56,547 nucleotides of DNA from Myxococcota bacterium (GCA_023150875.1 JAKLKC010000045.1:1-56547); one strand, 5' to 3'; shown: positions 1-9,505, counted from the stretch's first letter. Notes: a model not told the origin generated them from the letters alone. Made by a program: numbers and translations.

Positions 1-67
1 CCTGCGCTTCGACCTGGCGCTGAGCGCCGACGAATCCGACGAGGCATGTTCCCAGTCCATCCCGTAG
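1..67 (+). pseudogene. 3' remnant of a second family 9 glycosyltransferase (heptosyltransferase) gene
   Basis: The window opens inside a reading frame (frame 2) that encodes LRFDLALSADESDEACSQSI-P and then stops with TAG at 65-67. Bases 1-45 match bases 6486-6530, inside the intact heptosyltransferase gene, at 41 of 45 positions, with the first 23 identical. The intact protein has LRFDLALNADKSVEAGS there and continues for about 310 more residues, so this copy is cut short. It is either a decayed duplicate or a paralogue ended by a frameshift. The upstream part lies outside the window, so its full length cannot be judged. Confidence 0.55.
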
Positions 68-317
68 GCACCCGGGGCGGTTCGTGACGAGTGCCGGCCG
101 GTGAAGAGGGCTCGCCATCCTTGGCTCGCCCGCGGAGGCGCAGGGGCGCGGAGGGGCCCGTCCAGGGCCCGGAAAGGACGCAGAGGGGATGCAGGGGGGG
201 GCGCGGAGGGGTGGGTGGCAGGGGGACAGCTAGGGTGTCCGTCACGCTCCGAGCGTGCACTCGCCTGAGGCGTGATCGCGGGCAGCTTCACCGGACGGGA
301 GGCCACCGGGATACCCT
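68..317. other. Non-coding spacer
   Basis: This 250-base spacer separates the glycosyltransferase remnant from the 3' end of the minus-strand MopE/FG-GAP gene. It is rich in G runs around 170-240. No convincing gene, terminator with a T tract, or repeat was seen. Confidence 0.5.
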
Positions 318-2702
318 TCACAGGCCCCGTCCGAAGAAGACGTGGGCTCGGCCGCAGGGGGGGGAGTCCTCCCACCAACAGTCGTCCCCGTTCGGGGAGG
401 ACCAGATCAGGACGTCGCCGAGCCCGTCGCCGTTGACGTCGTCGAGGCCGACCTGGCGTCCGGTGTCCTGGAAGGGGACCTCACCCTGCACGAAGGCGTC
501 GTCCGGGTCCGGCCACACCTCGTCCCCCGAGGGGGAGAGGAGGAGATACACCGCGCCCAGGTCGTCCCCGATGGGCCACATGTCGTGGAACGGCGCCCCC
601 ATGACCACGTCGTCCCGGCCATCGCCGTTGACATCCATGCCGCCGGCGATGGAGGTCCCCGCTCCGTCGTTGTACTGCCCGCCGTGGACCCAGGTCGCCG
701 CGTCCAGGATGTCGTGGTGGCCTGCCGTCACGGGGCCCCAGATGATGAAGCAGCCGCCGTCCGCCATTGAACCGTCCCCACGGGCGTTCGCGACGAGGAC
801 GTCCAACTCTCCGTCGCCGTTGACGTCCCCACCCGGCTCCACAGCGTAGCCGATGTCGTAGTAGGAGAAATGGGAGTATGTCGTGTAGCTCTCGTTGACG
901 AAGCGAAGCCCCGGCGCGACGTCTCCGAGGTGGACGAATGCCGCCGAGGTGATGCCGTCGGTCACCCCTTGGGTGGCACCGAGAACCACGTCGTCGAGTC
1001 CGTCGCCGTCCAGGTCCCCGACGCCGGCTGCGCGGTCCATCATTCTATCAACGCCGGTGTTGCCTGTTCCCTCAATGCGAACGTCTGCATCACCCACTTG
1101 TCGGCTCCCAGAGAGGGGACCATAGACCAGATACGCAAATCCTCCCGACCACTCCTCGGATCCTTCACCGTATGGTGCTCCAACGAGGACGTCCGCTAAC
1201 CCGTCCGCGTTGACGTCCCCCGCTGGCATGACGGAGTGTCCGAGGGAGTGCCCCGTCGGCTCTGCGTAGAGAACGCCGTCCGACTCCCCGAGAGATCGTG
1301 CCCCAGGCGACAGCGGACTCCGAACGAGGTAGGCTGCGCCCAGGCCAACCTCATCATGGCGCGGCACGCCGACGAGAAGGTCCTCTGCACCGTCACCGTC
1401 GGTATCACCCACCCGAGCAGCCCGAGACACGTAGTCCCATTCCGCCTCACCCAGGAGCGTCGCCGTCGCCGCGCTCAGGCGCACCTCACCCCCGAAGGGG
1501 CCGGGGATCAGGGCGATGGCCCCGGTGTAATTGTCGGACGGCTTGACGTAGGGGACCGCGAGGTCGGGGATACCATCGAGGTTGAAGTCCCAGACGATGG
1601 GCAGCCACATGAAGGACCCGACTTCCCCGTCGTTGACGACGGTGACGTCGGCGCTGGCGAGATCCGTGGGGAAGGCGAGTTCGCAGCCCGCGGCCAAGCC
1701 GTCGCAGTCGTTGTCCAGGCCGTCGTTGCAGCGCTCCCCTGCGCCGGGGTTCACGGTAGCGTCGGCGTCGTCGCAGTCCCCCGCCTCCCCCACGTAGTCC
1801 GGGGGCGGGGCGCACGCCGTCACGGCACCGTCCGCCACGCCGTATCCGTCGCCGTCGGCGTCCGGGTACCACTCCGTCGCGTCCTCGGCTTCCTCGTCTA
1901 CGACGCCGTCGCAGTCCTGGTCCACTCCGTCGCAGCGCTCCACTCCGCCGGGGTGGACGCTGGCGTCCCCATCGTCGCAGTCGTCCGCGGGCCCTTCGCA
2001 GGAGCCGGCCGCGAAGTGCCCGTCGGCGTCATCGTCCCAGGACAGGCCCTCGTCCACCGCCCCGTCGCAGTCCTCGTCCCGGCCGTCACACGACTCCGGC
2101 GCGTCGGGGTACACGGTCGGCGAGGCGTCGTCGCAATCCCCGCCGCACTCGTCGGTGCCGTCGCCGTCGGCGTCCGCCTCGTTGGGATCCGCCGTGCCGT
2201 CGCAGTCGTTGTCGGGGGCGCCATCGCAGACCTGGGGCGCCCCAGGGTACCGGCCTGGATGCGCGTCGTCGCAGTCCCCCGCGAGGTCGGACCAGCCGTC
2301 GGACCCCTGGCAGGCGACCAGCGGTACGTGCGGATCGCCGTGGCCGTCTCCGTCCCCGTCGGCGTACCAGGTAGGGGCATCGACGGCGTCCTCGTCCACC
2401 GCCCCGTCGCAGTCCTCGTCCCGGCCGTCGCAGGTTTCCAGCGCGCCGGGGAACACGCCGGCATCGGTATCGTCGCAGTCTTCAGGCAGCGGAACTCCGT
2501 CCCCGTCGGAGTCGGTGACATTCGTATCGTCATCCGGGCCCGCGTCGTCGTCCGGCAACACCGAGTCGTCGTCCGTCGGCACGGCGGAGTCGTCATCGCC
2601 GTCCTCGCCGGTAGCATGGCAGGCACCCAAGAGGGTGGCGCAGAGAACGGCGAGGAGCGTGCCGCGAGAGGGGAGGCGAGCAATCGGACGTCGGCTGCTC
2701 AT
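318..2702 (-). CDS. MopE-type Cys/Asp repeat and FG-GAP propeller lipoprotein (794 aa)
   Basis: The N-terminus is a lipoprotein signal peptide (MSSRRPIARLPSRGTLLAVL, lipobox LLGAC). An acidic linker with repeated DDDS/DDDT follows. Five MopE-type units come next, each of the form DCDD-x-D-x(4)-PGA-x-E-x-CDG-x-D-x-DCDG, in roughly residues 45-330. The C-terminal half holds seven FG-GAP calcium-binding units such as DVNADGLADVLVGAP, which normally form an integrin-like beta-propeller. The likely product is a surface-exposed, calcium-binding protein; MopE in Methylococcus binds copper, but that role cannot be assumed here. The ATG at 2702 is chosen because it puts the signal peptide at the N-terminus. 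It lies 13 bases past the stop of the upstream split glycosidase, so the two may be co-transcribed. Its ligand is unknown. Confidence 0.85.
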   Translation of the reverse strand: MSSRRPIARLPSRGTLLAVLCATLLGACHATGEDGDDDSAVPTDDDSVLPDDDAGPDDDTNVTDSDGDGVPLPEDCDDTDAGVFPGALETCDGRDEDCDGAVDEDAVDAPTWYADGDGDGHGDPHVPLVACQGSDGWSDLAGDCDDAHPGRYPGAPQVCDGAPDNDCDGTADPNEADADGDGTDECGGDCDDASPTVYPDAPESCDGRDEDCDGAVDEGLSWDDDADGHFAAGSCEGPADDCDDGDASVHPGGVERCDGVDQDCDGVVDEEAEDATEWYPDADGDGYGVADGAVTACAPPPDYVGEAGDCDDADATVNPGAGERCNDGLDNDCDGLAAGCELAFPTDLASADVTVVNDGEVGSFMWLPIVWDFNLDGIPDLAVPYVKPSDNYTGAIALIPGPFGGEVRLSAATATLLGEAEWDYVSRAARVGDTDGDGAEDLLVGVPRHDEVGLGAAYLVRSPLSPGARSLGESDGVLYAEPTGHSLGHSVMPAGDVNADGLADVLVGAPYGEGSEEWSGGFAYLVYGPLSGSRQVGDADVRIEGTGNTGVDRMMDRAAGVGDLDGDGLDDVVLGATQGVTDGITSAAFVHLGDVAPGLRFVNESYTTYSHFSYYDIGYAVEPGGDVNGDGELDVLVANARGDGSMADGGCFIIWGPVTAGHHDILDAATWVHGGQYNDGAGTSIAGGMDVNGDGRDDVVMGAPFHDMWPIGDDLGAVYLLLSPSGDEVWPDPDDAFVQGEVPFQDTGRQVGLDDVNGDGLGDVLIWSSPNGDDCWWEDSPPCGRAHVFFGRGL

Positions 2703-2715
2703 GTTGGTTCGCCGG

Positions 2716-3882
2716 TCATCGACCGAACAGGGGGAGTAGGCCGAAGCGCCCCGATGGGGACTTGGCCAGCGCGAGCGCCTCGACATCGAGGATGACTTCC
2801 TCGACCCCGCCTACGAGGATGGCGAGTTCGGCTTGGCCCGACGGCAGCAGGAAGAGCTTCGGGGCGTCGAACACGGGCACGCCCATGTCATCCACGGAAG
2901 CATCGATCGTCAGCTCGACCCTGAAGGAGTTCATCGTTACCGGCGGCTCGAACTCGAACAGAGCGCCAGGGAGAGGGCCGATGCCGCCGCCGAAGGAGGG
3001 ATACGCGGGTCCGGTCCAGCCACCGTGAACGAGGCCGTCACCTTCCGTGACCTCGCCCTCGAACGCCATCGGGAGCTCGACGTCCGGGTCGAAGCCGAGC
3101 GGCAACGCGCGGTAGGAGCCTTCGGCCGCGTCGGGGTCTGCTTCTGTGGAGCACGGGTCCAGAAGGGGCGTGCCCGCGGCTCCGCCCTCGATGATGGACG
3201 GCACGGTGTGGACCTGGAGGACCGAGAGGCTCTCGACGTCCGTGCTGGTCCGAGAACGGTAGACGAGGGTCCGGGTGCCGCCGCAGGCCTCGGGCGCTCC
3301 CGTCAGGCAGCCCTCGTATGCCTGCCCATCCGCCCAGACGACGAGCGCATACGGGTATTCCGAGTCGCCATCCAAGGCGAACAGGACCGCGTAGTACCCT
3401 CGATGTTCTCCTCGGGTCACCCCGTCCTCTTCGAGGTCCAGTCCATCGAGGGGATGGACTACCTGGGCCCACCGGTGTTTTCCCAGGTATCGGGACCACC
3501 GCTGCATCGCGCAGAACGCGGGCTTCTTCTGGCGGTCGGAATAGGCGGGCTGGGGACTGGTCTCTCGGAGCGAGGCGGTGGCATCCCCGGCACGGACGCT
3601 CGTCTCCACCGCCGTGTCCTCCGTCAGCCCGAAGCCGTAGAACTCCTGGACCTCGTTACCTGCCTTGACGGGAGGTGCCTCGTTCGTGTGCCATAGGGCG
3701 CGGTCGACTCCTACTCCCGAGAAGAACGACAGGCGCATACACATCTGACGGGCCTGTTCGGTCTCAGAGACGAATACCCAGTCCCAGGAGCGGTCGGCGA
3801 GGTCGAAGGCCAATGCAGGGTTTGCTACCTCGACCCTGTCCGCCCGCCAACTCGCACAGTCCCAGGTGGCCAGAACAATCAT
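2716..3882 (-). pseudogene. C-terminal part of a frameshifted glycosidase-like protein
   Basis: This open frame of 388 codons starts MIVLATWDCASWRADRVEV and contains DRQKKPAFCAMQRWSRYLG, which resembles the last strand and closing helix of TIM-barrel glycosidases (the usual 'KPaYya' region). Its start overlaps the end of the preceding frame, which carries the earlier barrel strands and a TETG nucleophile-type motif. Removing one base from the run of five C at 3889-3893 would join them as ...GVMSMGPCMIVLATWDCASW..., a plausible continuation. The rest (about residues 150-388) is beta-rich and unrecognised. The ATG at 3882 has no good ribosome binding site of its own. The split could be true decay, a sequencing error or programmed slippage. 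Confidence 0.6.
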
Positions 3883-5566
3883 GCAAGGCCCCCATCGACA
3901 TCACCCCGAACTCCGCCTTGGAGTAGAAGTGCTCTGGACTCCTCGCGCTCGACACCCCCGTCTCCGTGCACCAGATCGGGACATCCTCCCCCTCTGCCCA
4001 CCACCGTCCCATCACCTCCCGCAGGGTCTCCACCAGCACGCGGGACCAGCCGATGTAGAGGAACGAGACCTCCCCCTGCTTGTAACCATTGTTGTACCAG
4101 TGGAAGTCCAGCACGTCGAACGGGCACATGAGTTCCCGCTCCCTCGACCAGGCGCGGAGGTCCTCCCGGAGGGCGGCGTAGTCGGCCTCGGCCTCGGGCA
4201 CTTCCAGGTCGGTACCCAAGACGTCCCCGTCGAACGGGGCTCCCTCGCCGTGCTTCCAGGCGAAGTAGCGGGCGGCGCCGCCGCGGATCCCCTCGCCCAG
4301 CAGCTCCACGAACCGGTCGGAGGCGGCCGGGTCGACGTCGTGGGCCTGGGCGACCAGGGCGCCGCGGACGATGTGGAAGAAAAGGCGGTCCAGCCGGCAG
4401 CGGGCGTTCTCCGCGAAGGAACGTTCGGGAGCGGCGCCGGCGACACAGTCGGCGAACGCACCCCCGCCGGGAGGGGGGACGTTGCTGACGCTCGCCAACC
4501 CCGGGAATATCTTCTTCACCTCCGGCCTGCACGTCGCCAGGATCTCCGACGCCCGGAGCGCGAGCCAGGCCAGGTCCTCGTCCGGGACGGTGCCGTCGAG
4601 CTCGTTGGAGAGGCAGACGTGCGCCGGCCTGTCCGCGGCCCAGTAGCCGGCGTCCGCCACCAACTGGCGGATGAACTCCTGGGCGAGGCGGTCGGCGTGC
4701 GCCCTCTCTTGCTCGGTGGCGAGGTCGAAGTACTCGTCGACGTTGCCGAGCCAGAACGACCCCAGCGCCTGGCCGGTCCCATGGGCGTCGTACCTCCACT
4801 CGTACTCGACGGCGGTGGGTACGTTGGACTGGGCGAAGAGGGTGGGCAGCACGTCGATGGAGCCGGCGGCGGGGTCGCGAGCGACCTGGAGGAACGCTTC
4901 GGTGAGGACCGGCGGCGCGCCGCCCGGCAGCTCGCACGAGGCCGCTACGGCCGGGCACGTCGTGGGGATCGCGTCGGCGCAGCCGGGAGAGGTCTCGCCC
5001 CAGACCGACGCGTCCACCGGTGGGCACGCCCAACCTTCGCCGATGACGAAGTGGCCCGCCGCCGCTGTGGGGCACCCACGCCACAGGGTGGAGAGGAAGG
5101 TGTCCGCGTCCTCGAGCTGCCGGACGGCGGCGGCGCCGAGGGACTGGGCGTCGCGAAGGAGCTGCGCCTGGGTGCCGTGCGTCGCCCGGTCCTCGTCGAG
5201 GACGGTCACGTCCTCTCCGGCCGCGGTGTCGACCAGGAGCCGAAAGCGGAGGTAGCCGACCCCCGCGTGGCCGGGATGGTCCTCCGTCCAAGGCGGAGAA
5301 GGGAGGCGGAAGTCGTGGGGCAGGGCGAAGGACGCGGTGACGTCAGCGCCGGACGAGCCATCATCGCCATCGTCCACGACGTTCGACCACCGGGGCCTCG
5401 ATGGCCGCCGGGACCCGCCGGAGTCCACGGCGACGGCGAATGGGGGTGGCGTCCCTCGTATCCGCCCGCCGGTGCCTCTCGGTCGGCGTGGGGCCTTACG
5501 CTCGTCGCCGGAACCCGCCCCCGTCGGCTCCAACGCCTCCGCGAGCCACGGCGTGATCTTCTTCAT
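3764..5566 (-). pseudogene. N-terminal part of a frameshifted glycoside hydrolase-like protein (catalytic half)
   Basis: The frame encodes most of a TIM-barrel glycosidase of GH39/GH5-like type. HVCLSNELDG is a possible acid/base strand, FDVLDFHWYNN is a strand-end motif, and PIWCTETGVSS fits the nucleophile glutamate. True homology ends near 3893; the residues down to 3764 are out-of-frame readthrough. The start is uncertain: in-frame ATGs occur at 5566, 5587 and 5713, but codons from 5566 to about 5380 include ATA, AGA, CGA and AGG, unlike neighbouring genes. No signal peptide is visible, although an acidic stretch (DDGDDGSSGAD) resembles the linkers after lipoboxes elsewhere in the window. 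The 5' end may therefore be damaged as well. Specific substrate unknown. Confidence 0.55.
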
Positions 5567-6186
5567 CGTGGCGCGCCGCTCCGCCATTCCGTCCGAGCAG
5601 CCCGCCGGCTCCTCGGGACGCGCCCGCCCCCGCGGCCCCGCGGGCCCCTTCCGCATCCCGGCGTCCGTGCCGCCCTGCCAGTCCCCCACCAACCACGGGG
5701 TCAGGGACGCCATGATCGCTGCCCGCCGGCCGCTGACCGTGTCCCCGGGGGGTGGGGCCGCGTCCGTGCAGTCCACGCAGCCGCAGCCTCTGGCCGCTTC
5801 GAGACCTCGGCCCCCGTGACTGCCGGACCGACCGGTGTTCGCGGGCGCCGTCCCGCAGCCACAGCGGAATCCACCCGCCGCGGCGCGGGAAGTCCGCGGC
5901 TCCGTGGAGTCAACCGTTCCGCCCTTGCAGGACATGGCCCCTTCCTCCCTCCCCCAGGGTCGCGGCCGATCCGAGGTTCGCCGGCCGCCCCCGGGCTGGG
6001 AGACGGGCCCCGGCCCGCGACATCGAGCCTATCCTCCGATGTGCTTCCCGTCCACCGACACCGAACCCATGAACCCCACCGTGGATGCTCCCCGCCCTCC
6101 TTGCCAATCCACCCCGCGCCCGGCATGGTGGCGGCCTGCGTCCCCCCGCGGCCGACTCCGGGCCCCGGGGGCGCGGTCCCTACGGC
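5567..6186. other. Intergenic region between divergent genes, with short TPWL-coding repeats
   Basis: About 620 bases separate the split glycosidase (minus) from the heptosyltransferase (plus). On the minus strand an open frame contains MASLTPWLVGDWQGG (from 5713); MKKITPWLAEALEPTG follows in the same frame from 5566, 49 codons later. A TATCCT sequence near 6030 could be a -10 element for the plus-strand operon. No other gene is supported. Confidence 0.4.
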
Positions 6187-7461
6187 ATGAGCGCGTTCCT
6201 CACCGACTGCCGGTACTTCACGGGCTACAAGCCCTGCGCCTTCCGGCGCCCCTGCGGGGCGTGTCCCCACTTCGAGGCCCGGGGCCCCGAGGTGCTGCTG
6301 ATCAACCTGGACGGCCTCGGGGACGTCGTCCGGAACACCGCCCTCGTGCCGGCGCTGCGCCGCGCCCTGCCGGGGTGCCGGCTGACCTGGCTGACCCGCC
6401 CCGGGGCGGCGCCCCTGCTGGAGGGGCACCCCGGGGTCCAGCGGGTGCTGCCGCTGGGGCCGTCCACGACGGCGGTGCTCGGCGCCCTGCGCTTCGACCT
6501 GGCGCTGAACGCCGACAAGTCCGTCGAGGCGGGCTCCCTGGTCCTCGCCGCCGGGGCCGGGGAGCGCCGGGGCTTCGGGATCGACGGCCACGGCACGGTG
6601 GTCCCCCTGAACCCCGAGGCCCACGATCTGTGGGCCGTGGGGCTCGACGACCACGCCAAGTTCTTCGAGGACCGGCGGAGCCACCCCGAGCGGTTGGCCC
6701 GGGCCTTCGGGCTGGAGTGGCGCCGGGACCCGCCCCTCGTGGAGCTGAGCCCCGCCGAGGTGGAGGAGGCGGCGCGCCTGCGGGCCGCGTGGGCCCCTGG
6801 GGGGGAGGTCGTGCTGGGCTTCAACACCGGCTGCGCCCCGTGGCTCCCCTACAAGAGGCTGACGGTCGAGGACACCGCCGCGGTGGTGGCGGCGTCGCTT
6901 CGGGCCTGCGCCCGCCGCGGGGTGCGGGCTCGGGGGGCGCTGCTGGGGGGCGGGGAGGCCGACCGGGAGCGGAACCGCGCCGTGGCGGCGCGGCTGGCGT
7001 CGGGCGACGTGGTGGAGACCCCCACCGGCGAGGGGCTGCGCCGGGGGCTGCTCTCCATCGCCGCCTGCCACGCCGTCTTCTCGGGGGACACCCTGGGCCT
7101 CCACGCCGCCATCGCCCTGGGGAAGCCGGTGGTGGCGTGGTTCGGCGTGACGTCCCACGGCGAGGTGGACCTCCACGGGCGGGGGGTCCACGTGCTGGCC
7201 GACGTGGCGTGCCGCCCCTGCTGGCAGCCCGGATGCGACCGCCCCGTCAAGTGCTACGCTCGCGTCCCCCTGGGCGCCGCGGCCGAGGCCCTGGCCGAGA
7301 TGGCCGAGGCGGCGGCCCGGGGGGAGGTCTATTCCGGGGAGGGCCTCATCGGGGCCTTTCCCCACCCCGAGACCGACGTCGCCGCCCACGCCGCCCGGTG
7401 GGGGAGGGGGCGGCAGACCCATGGGGCCGCGGAGCCCCCGGGCGGGAAGGAGCCGAGGTGA
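6187..7461 (+). CDS. Glycosyltransferase family 9 protein (heptosyltransferase-like, 424 aa)
   Basis: The product fits the ADP-heptose:LPS heptosyltransferase superfamily (GT9), cytoplasmic enzymes that add sugars to lipopolysaccharide core or related glycans. Visible features are an N-terminal Cys motif (CRYFTGYKPCAFRRPCGACP), the first Rossmann strand VLLINLDGLGDVVRNTALVP (about residues 37-56), the middle segment LRFDLALNADKSVEAGS, and the C-terminal donor-site region FSGDTLGLHAAIALGKPVVAWFG. The Cys-rich N-terminal motif is seen in a myxobacterial subgroup and may bind metal. ATG 6187 is chosen because the Cys motif follows at once; earlier in-frame sequence is low complexity. The stop overlaps the next gene's GTG start (GTGA), so translation is probably coupled. 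A 45-base remnant of a paralogue is at the window start. Confidence 0.88.
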   Translation: MSAFLTDCRYFTGYKPCAFRRPCGACPHFEARGPEVLLINLDGLGDVVRNTALVPALRRALPGCRLTWLTRPGAAPLLEGHPGVQRVLPLGPSTTAVLGALRFDLALNADKSVEAGSLVLAAGAGERRGFGIDGHGTVVPLNPEAHDLWAVGLDDHAKFFEDRRSHPERLARAFGLEWRRDPPLVELSPAEVEEAARLRAAWAPGGEVVLGFNTGCAPWLPYKRLTVEDTAAVVAASLRACARRGVRARGALLGGGEADRERNRAVAARLASGDVVETPTGEGLRRGLLSIAACHAVFSGDTLGLHAAIALGKPVVAWFGVTSHGEVDLHGRGVHVLADVACRPCWQPGCDRPVKCYARVPLGAAAEALAEMAEAAARGEVYSGEGLIGAFPHPETDVAAHAARWGRGRQTHGAAEPPGGKEPR

Positions 7462-7955
7462 GCGGAGAGCAGCCGGGACAGGAGGACTTCTCCCCCGTCC
7501 TCAACGACATGCGCGACGGGTGGTGCACGGCGATGGGCCTGCGGTTCGTGAAGGCCACCCTGGAAGAGGTGGTCGCCGAGTGGCAGGTGGGCCCCGAGCA
7601 CCTCCAGGGGTACGGGATCGTCCACGGCGGGGTCCACGGCGGCGTCATCGAGACCCTCGCCTCCATCGGCGCGGCGCTGCACGCCCTCCCCCGGGGCCAA
7701 CTGGTGGCGGGCCTCGAGAACCACACCAGCTTCCTGCGGGCCGTTCGCGGCGGGCTGCTGCGGGCCACCGCCCGGCCCATCTCCACCGGGCGCTCCAGCC
7801 AGGTCTGGGAGGCGACGGTGGCCGACGAGGCGGGTCGTCCCATCGCCACCGGGCGGGTCCGCCTGCTGTGCTTCGACGCGGGGACGCCCCTGGGCGGCGC
7901 GCCCACCTCCCTCCCCGGGCTCTCCGGAGGAGGAGGCGGGGGCGGCGGCGCCTGA
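7458..7955 (+). CDS. PaaI-family hot-dog thioesterase (165 aa)
   Basis: The protein is a single hot-dog domain of the PaaI/YbgC-like acyl-CoA thioesterase type. The signature HGGVHGGVIETLASIGAALH (about residues 55-75) forms the central helix with its acidic catalytic residue, and ENHTSFLRAVRGG / ATARPISTGRSSQVWEATV fit the following strands. It should hydrolyse an acyl- or aryl-CoA thioester in the cytoplasm; the substrate cannot be read from sequence. The GTG start at 7458 overlaps the heptosyltransferase stop. The C-terminus ends in a Gly-rich tail (GLSG followed by eight G and A). A second, more distant paralogue is at 52521-52997. Confidence 0.85.
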   Translation: MSGEQPGQEDFSPVLNDMRDGWCTAMGLRFVKATLEEVVAEWQVGPEHLQGYGIVHGGVHGGVIETLASIGAALHALPRGQLVAGLENHTSFLRAVRGGLLRATARPISTGRSSQVWEATVADEAGRPIATGRVRLLCFDAGTPLGGAPTSLPGLSGGGGGGGGA

Positions 7956-7986
7956 GCCTCCCGCCGGGACCCCGGGGTGGCCCCCG

Positions 7987-8205
7987 CTACCGCGACAGCG
8001 CCATCCGCGCCACCTTCGCCAGCAGCAGCGCGGGCAGGCTCAGGTGGAAGAACAGGTCGAAGACGTCGATGGGGCGCCGCAGCGTGCCCTGGGCCAGCAT
8101 CCTCGCCTTCTCGACGAGGTGGGGCTCGGGGGTGAAGGGGGCGAGGCCCAGCAGCAGGGCGCCGACGGCGAGGGGGCCGAGGGGGATCCGGTCCAGCCAT
8201 TCCAC
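7987..8205 (-). CDS. Small conserved membrane protein (72 aa)
   Basis: The sequence begins VEWLDRIPLGPLAVGALLLG and continues APFTPEPHLVEKARMLAQG, then TLRRPIDVFDLFFHLSLPAL. It resembles a short conserved family found in many proteobacteria, with one hydrophobic segment near the N-terminus, a charged PEPHLVEK middle, and a second hydrophobic segment after RPIDVFDL. Function is unknown. The GTG start at 8205 has a good ribosome binding site (AAAGGA, about 10 bases upstream). It is convergent with the thioesterase gene, leaving a 31-base gap. Confidence 0.7.
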   Translation of the reverse strand: MEWLDRIPLGPLAVGALLLGLAPFTPEPHLVEKARMLAQGTLRRPIDVFDLFFHLSLPALLLAKVARMALSR

Positions 8206-8413
8206 GGGGTGGGTCCTTTCCAGCGGGGAGCGTCCGCGCGGTTCTTGAAGGATCCCGCGGCCGTCGCGCAAGGGCTGGGGGGCACTCCGGCGGAGAAATC
8301 CCGGGACCCGCCGAATGGCTCCGGGGGGTCGGTCGTCATGGGGGGCACGTGAGCGCCGCCGGAAGCGGTGGCACCGATCCCCACAAGACAAGACCCGATG
8401 AATGGAGGTCTCC

Positions 8414-9505
8414 ATGACCCGGCTCCTCCTCGCCCGCCTGCCCCTCGTCGTCGCCCTGGCGACGCTGGTCCCGACCGTGGCCCTCGCCCGAGGACAGGCC
8501 CGCGACCGTCACGAGGCGCGCACCGTCGCGCCCTACGCCGACGCCTGGATCCGCATCCACAACCCCTCGCCGGCGGCGGTGGCGGTCACGGTGGACGGCG
8601 AGTTCCGCGCCCGCCTGTCGCCGGGGGAGACCGACCGGATCGGTCCCCTCGCCTCCGGCCGCCACGACCTGCGCGCCACCTACGCGCTGGGGGGTCGCAC
8701 CCTGGAGCTGTACGACGCGACCCTGTCCCTCCGCCGGAGGGACACCGAGCACGTCCGCCTGCCCCGGACCGGGAGCGGCCTGCTGGAGGTGGAGAACCAC
8801 TGGATCGAGCCGGTGCGGGCGCTGGTGGACGGCCGCCCCTTCGGGGGCATCGCCCCGGGGGCCGAGGAGGTGATCGGACCCTTCGCCCCGGGCGTCCACG
8901 AGCTGGTGCTGAAGGGGCCCGACGGGACGGTGTACCTCCGCCGCTCCTTCGAGCAGGACGCGATGGAGCTGGAGCGTTCGGCCCTGCGCCCGCCCCGCAC
9001 CGCCGAGGTCCTCTACGAGAACCGCACCGGGCGGACCGTCCGCGTCTCCTACCGCGACGGGGGCGACCTCGGGACCGTCCGGCCCGGCGAGCGCGTCCTC
9101 TCGGGGGTCGAGGCGGGCCGGCAGGTGCTGGTGACGCGCCTCCTGGACGGCCGCGTGGTCTCCCGGGACGACCTGATCGCCAACCCGTTCCGGACGACCC
9201 GGGTGAAGGTGGCGGCCCCGGACCGCGCCCAGCTCGTGGTCCAGAACCCCATGCCCTTCACGGTCCAGGTGTTCCGTGACGGCGAGCTGCTCGGCCACGT
9301 CGGCCCCCGGGACAGCCGGACCTTCCGGGTGGAGCCGGGCCCGGCCCGCTACGTCGCCGACCGCGCCGGCGCCGGCGGCCCCCGCTTCACCGTCCGCGTC
9401 GACGTCGACCCCTGGAACGGCGCCCGCTGGACCGTGGACCCCCGCCTCTCGGGCCTCTTCGACCGGGTCGGGCCGGTGGGGATCCCGGTCATGCCCCGCG
9501 GCTGA
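8414..9505 (+). CDS. Secreted protein with four internal beta-type repeats (363 aa)
   Basis: A clear Sec signal peptide (MTRLLLARLPLVVALATLVP, then TVALARG) directs export. The mature part has four similar units of about 65-85 residues. Each opens with an (E/Q/H)N pair and contains a short V-x-V-(x)-DG hairpin, a Gly-x(2)-(P)G turn and a closing G-x-(H/R)-x-(L/V) strand: NPSPAAVAVTVDGEFRARLS, ENHWIEPVRALVDGRPFGGI, ENRTGRTVRVSYRDGGDLGT and QNPMPFTVQVFRDGELLGHV. This layout resembles PEGA-type surface domains, but family membership is inferred. The ATG at 8414 has an ideal GGAGGT five bases upstream. It stands alone, and its 3' end overlaps the convergent hydrolase-like gene by 17 bases. Function unknown. 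Confidence 0.75.
   Translation: MTRLLLARLPLVVALATLVPTVALARGQARDRHEARTVAPYADAWIRIHNPSPAAVAVTVDGEFRARLSPGETDRIGPLASGRHDLRATYALGGRTLELYDATLSLRRRDTEHVRLPRTGSGLLEVENHWIEPVRALVDGRPFGGIAPGAEEVIGPFAPGVHELVLKGPDGTVYLRRSFEQDAMELERSALRPPRTAEVLYENRTGRTVRVSYRDGGDLGTVRPGERVLSGVEAGRQVLVTRLLDGRVVSRDDLIANPFRTTRVKVAAPDRAQLVVQNPMPFTVQVFRDGELLGHVGPRDSRTFRVEPGPARYVADRAGAGGPRFTVRVDVDPWNGARWTVDPRLSGLFDRVGPVGIPVMPRG

Noticed and set aside
3764-3893. Selenocysteine readthrough as explanation of the split glycosidase
   Set aside because: The two halves are in different frames, so a TGA readthrough cannot join them; a one-base shift is required.
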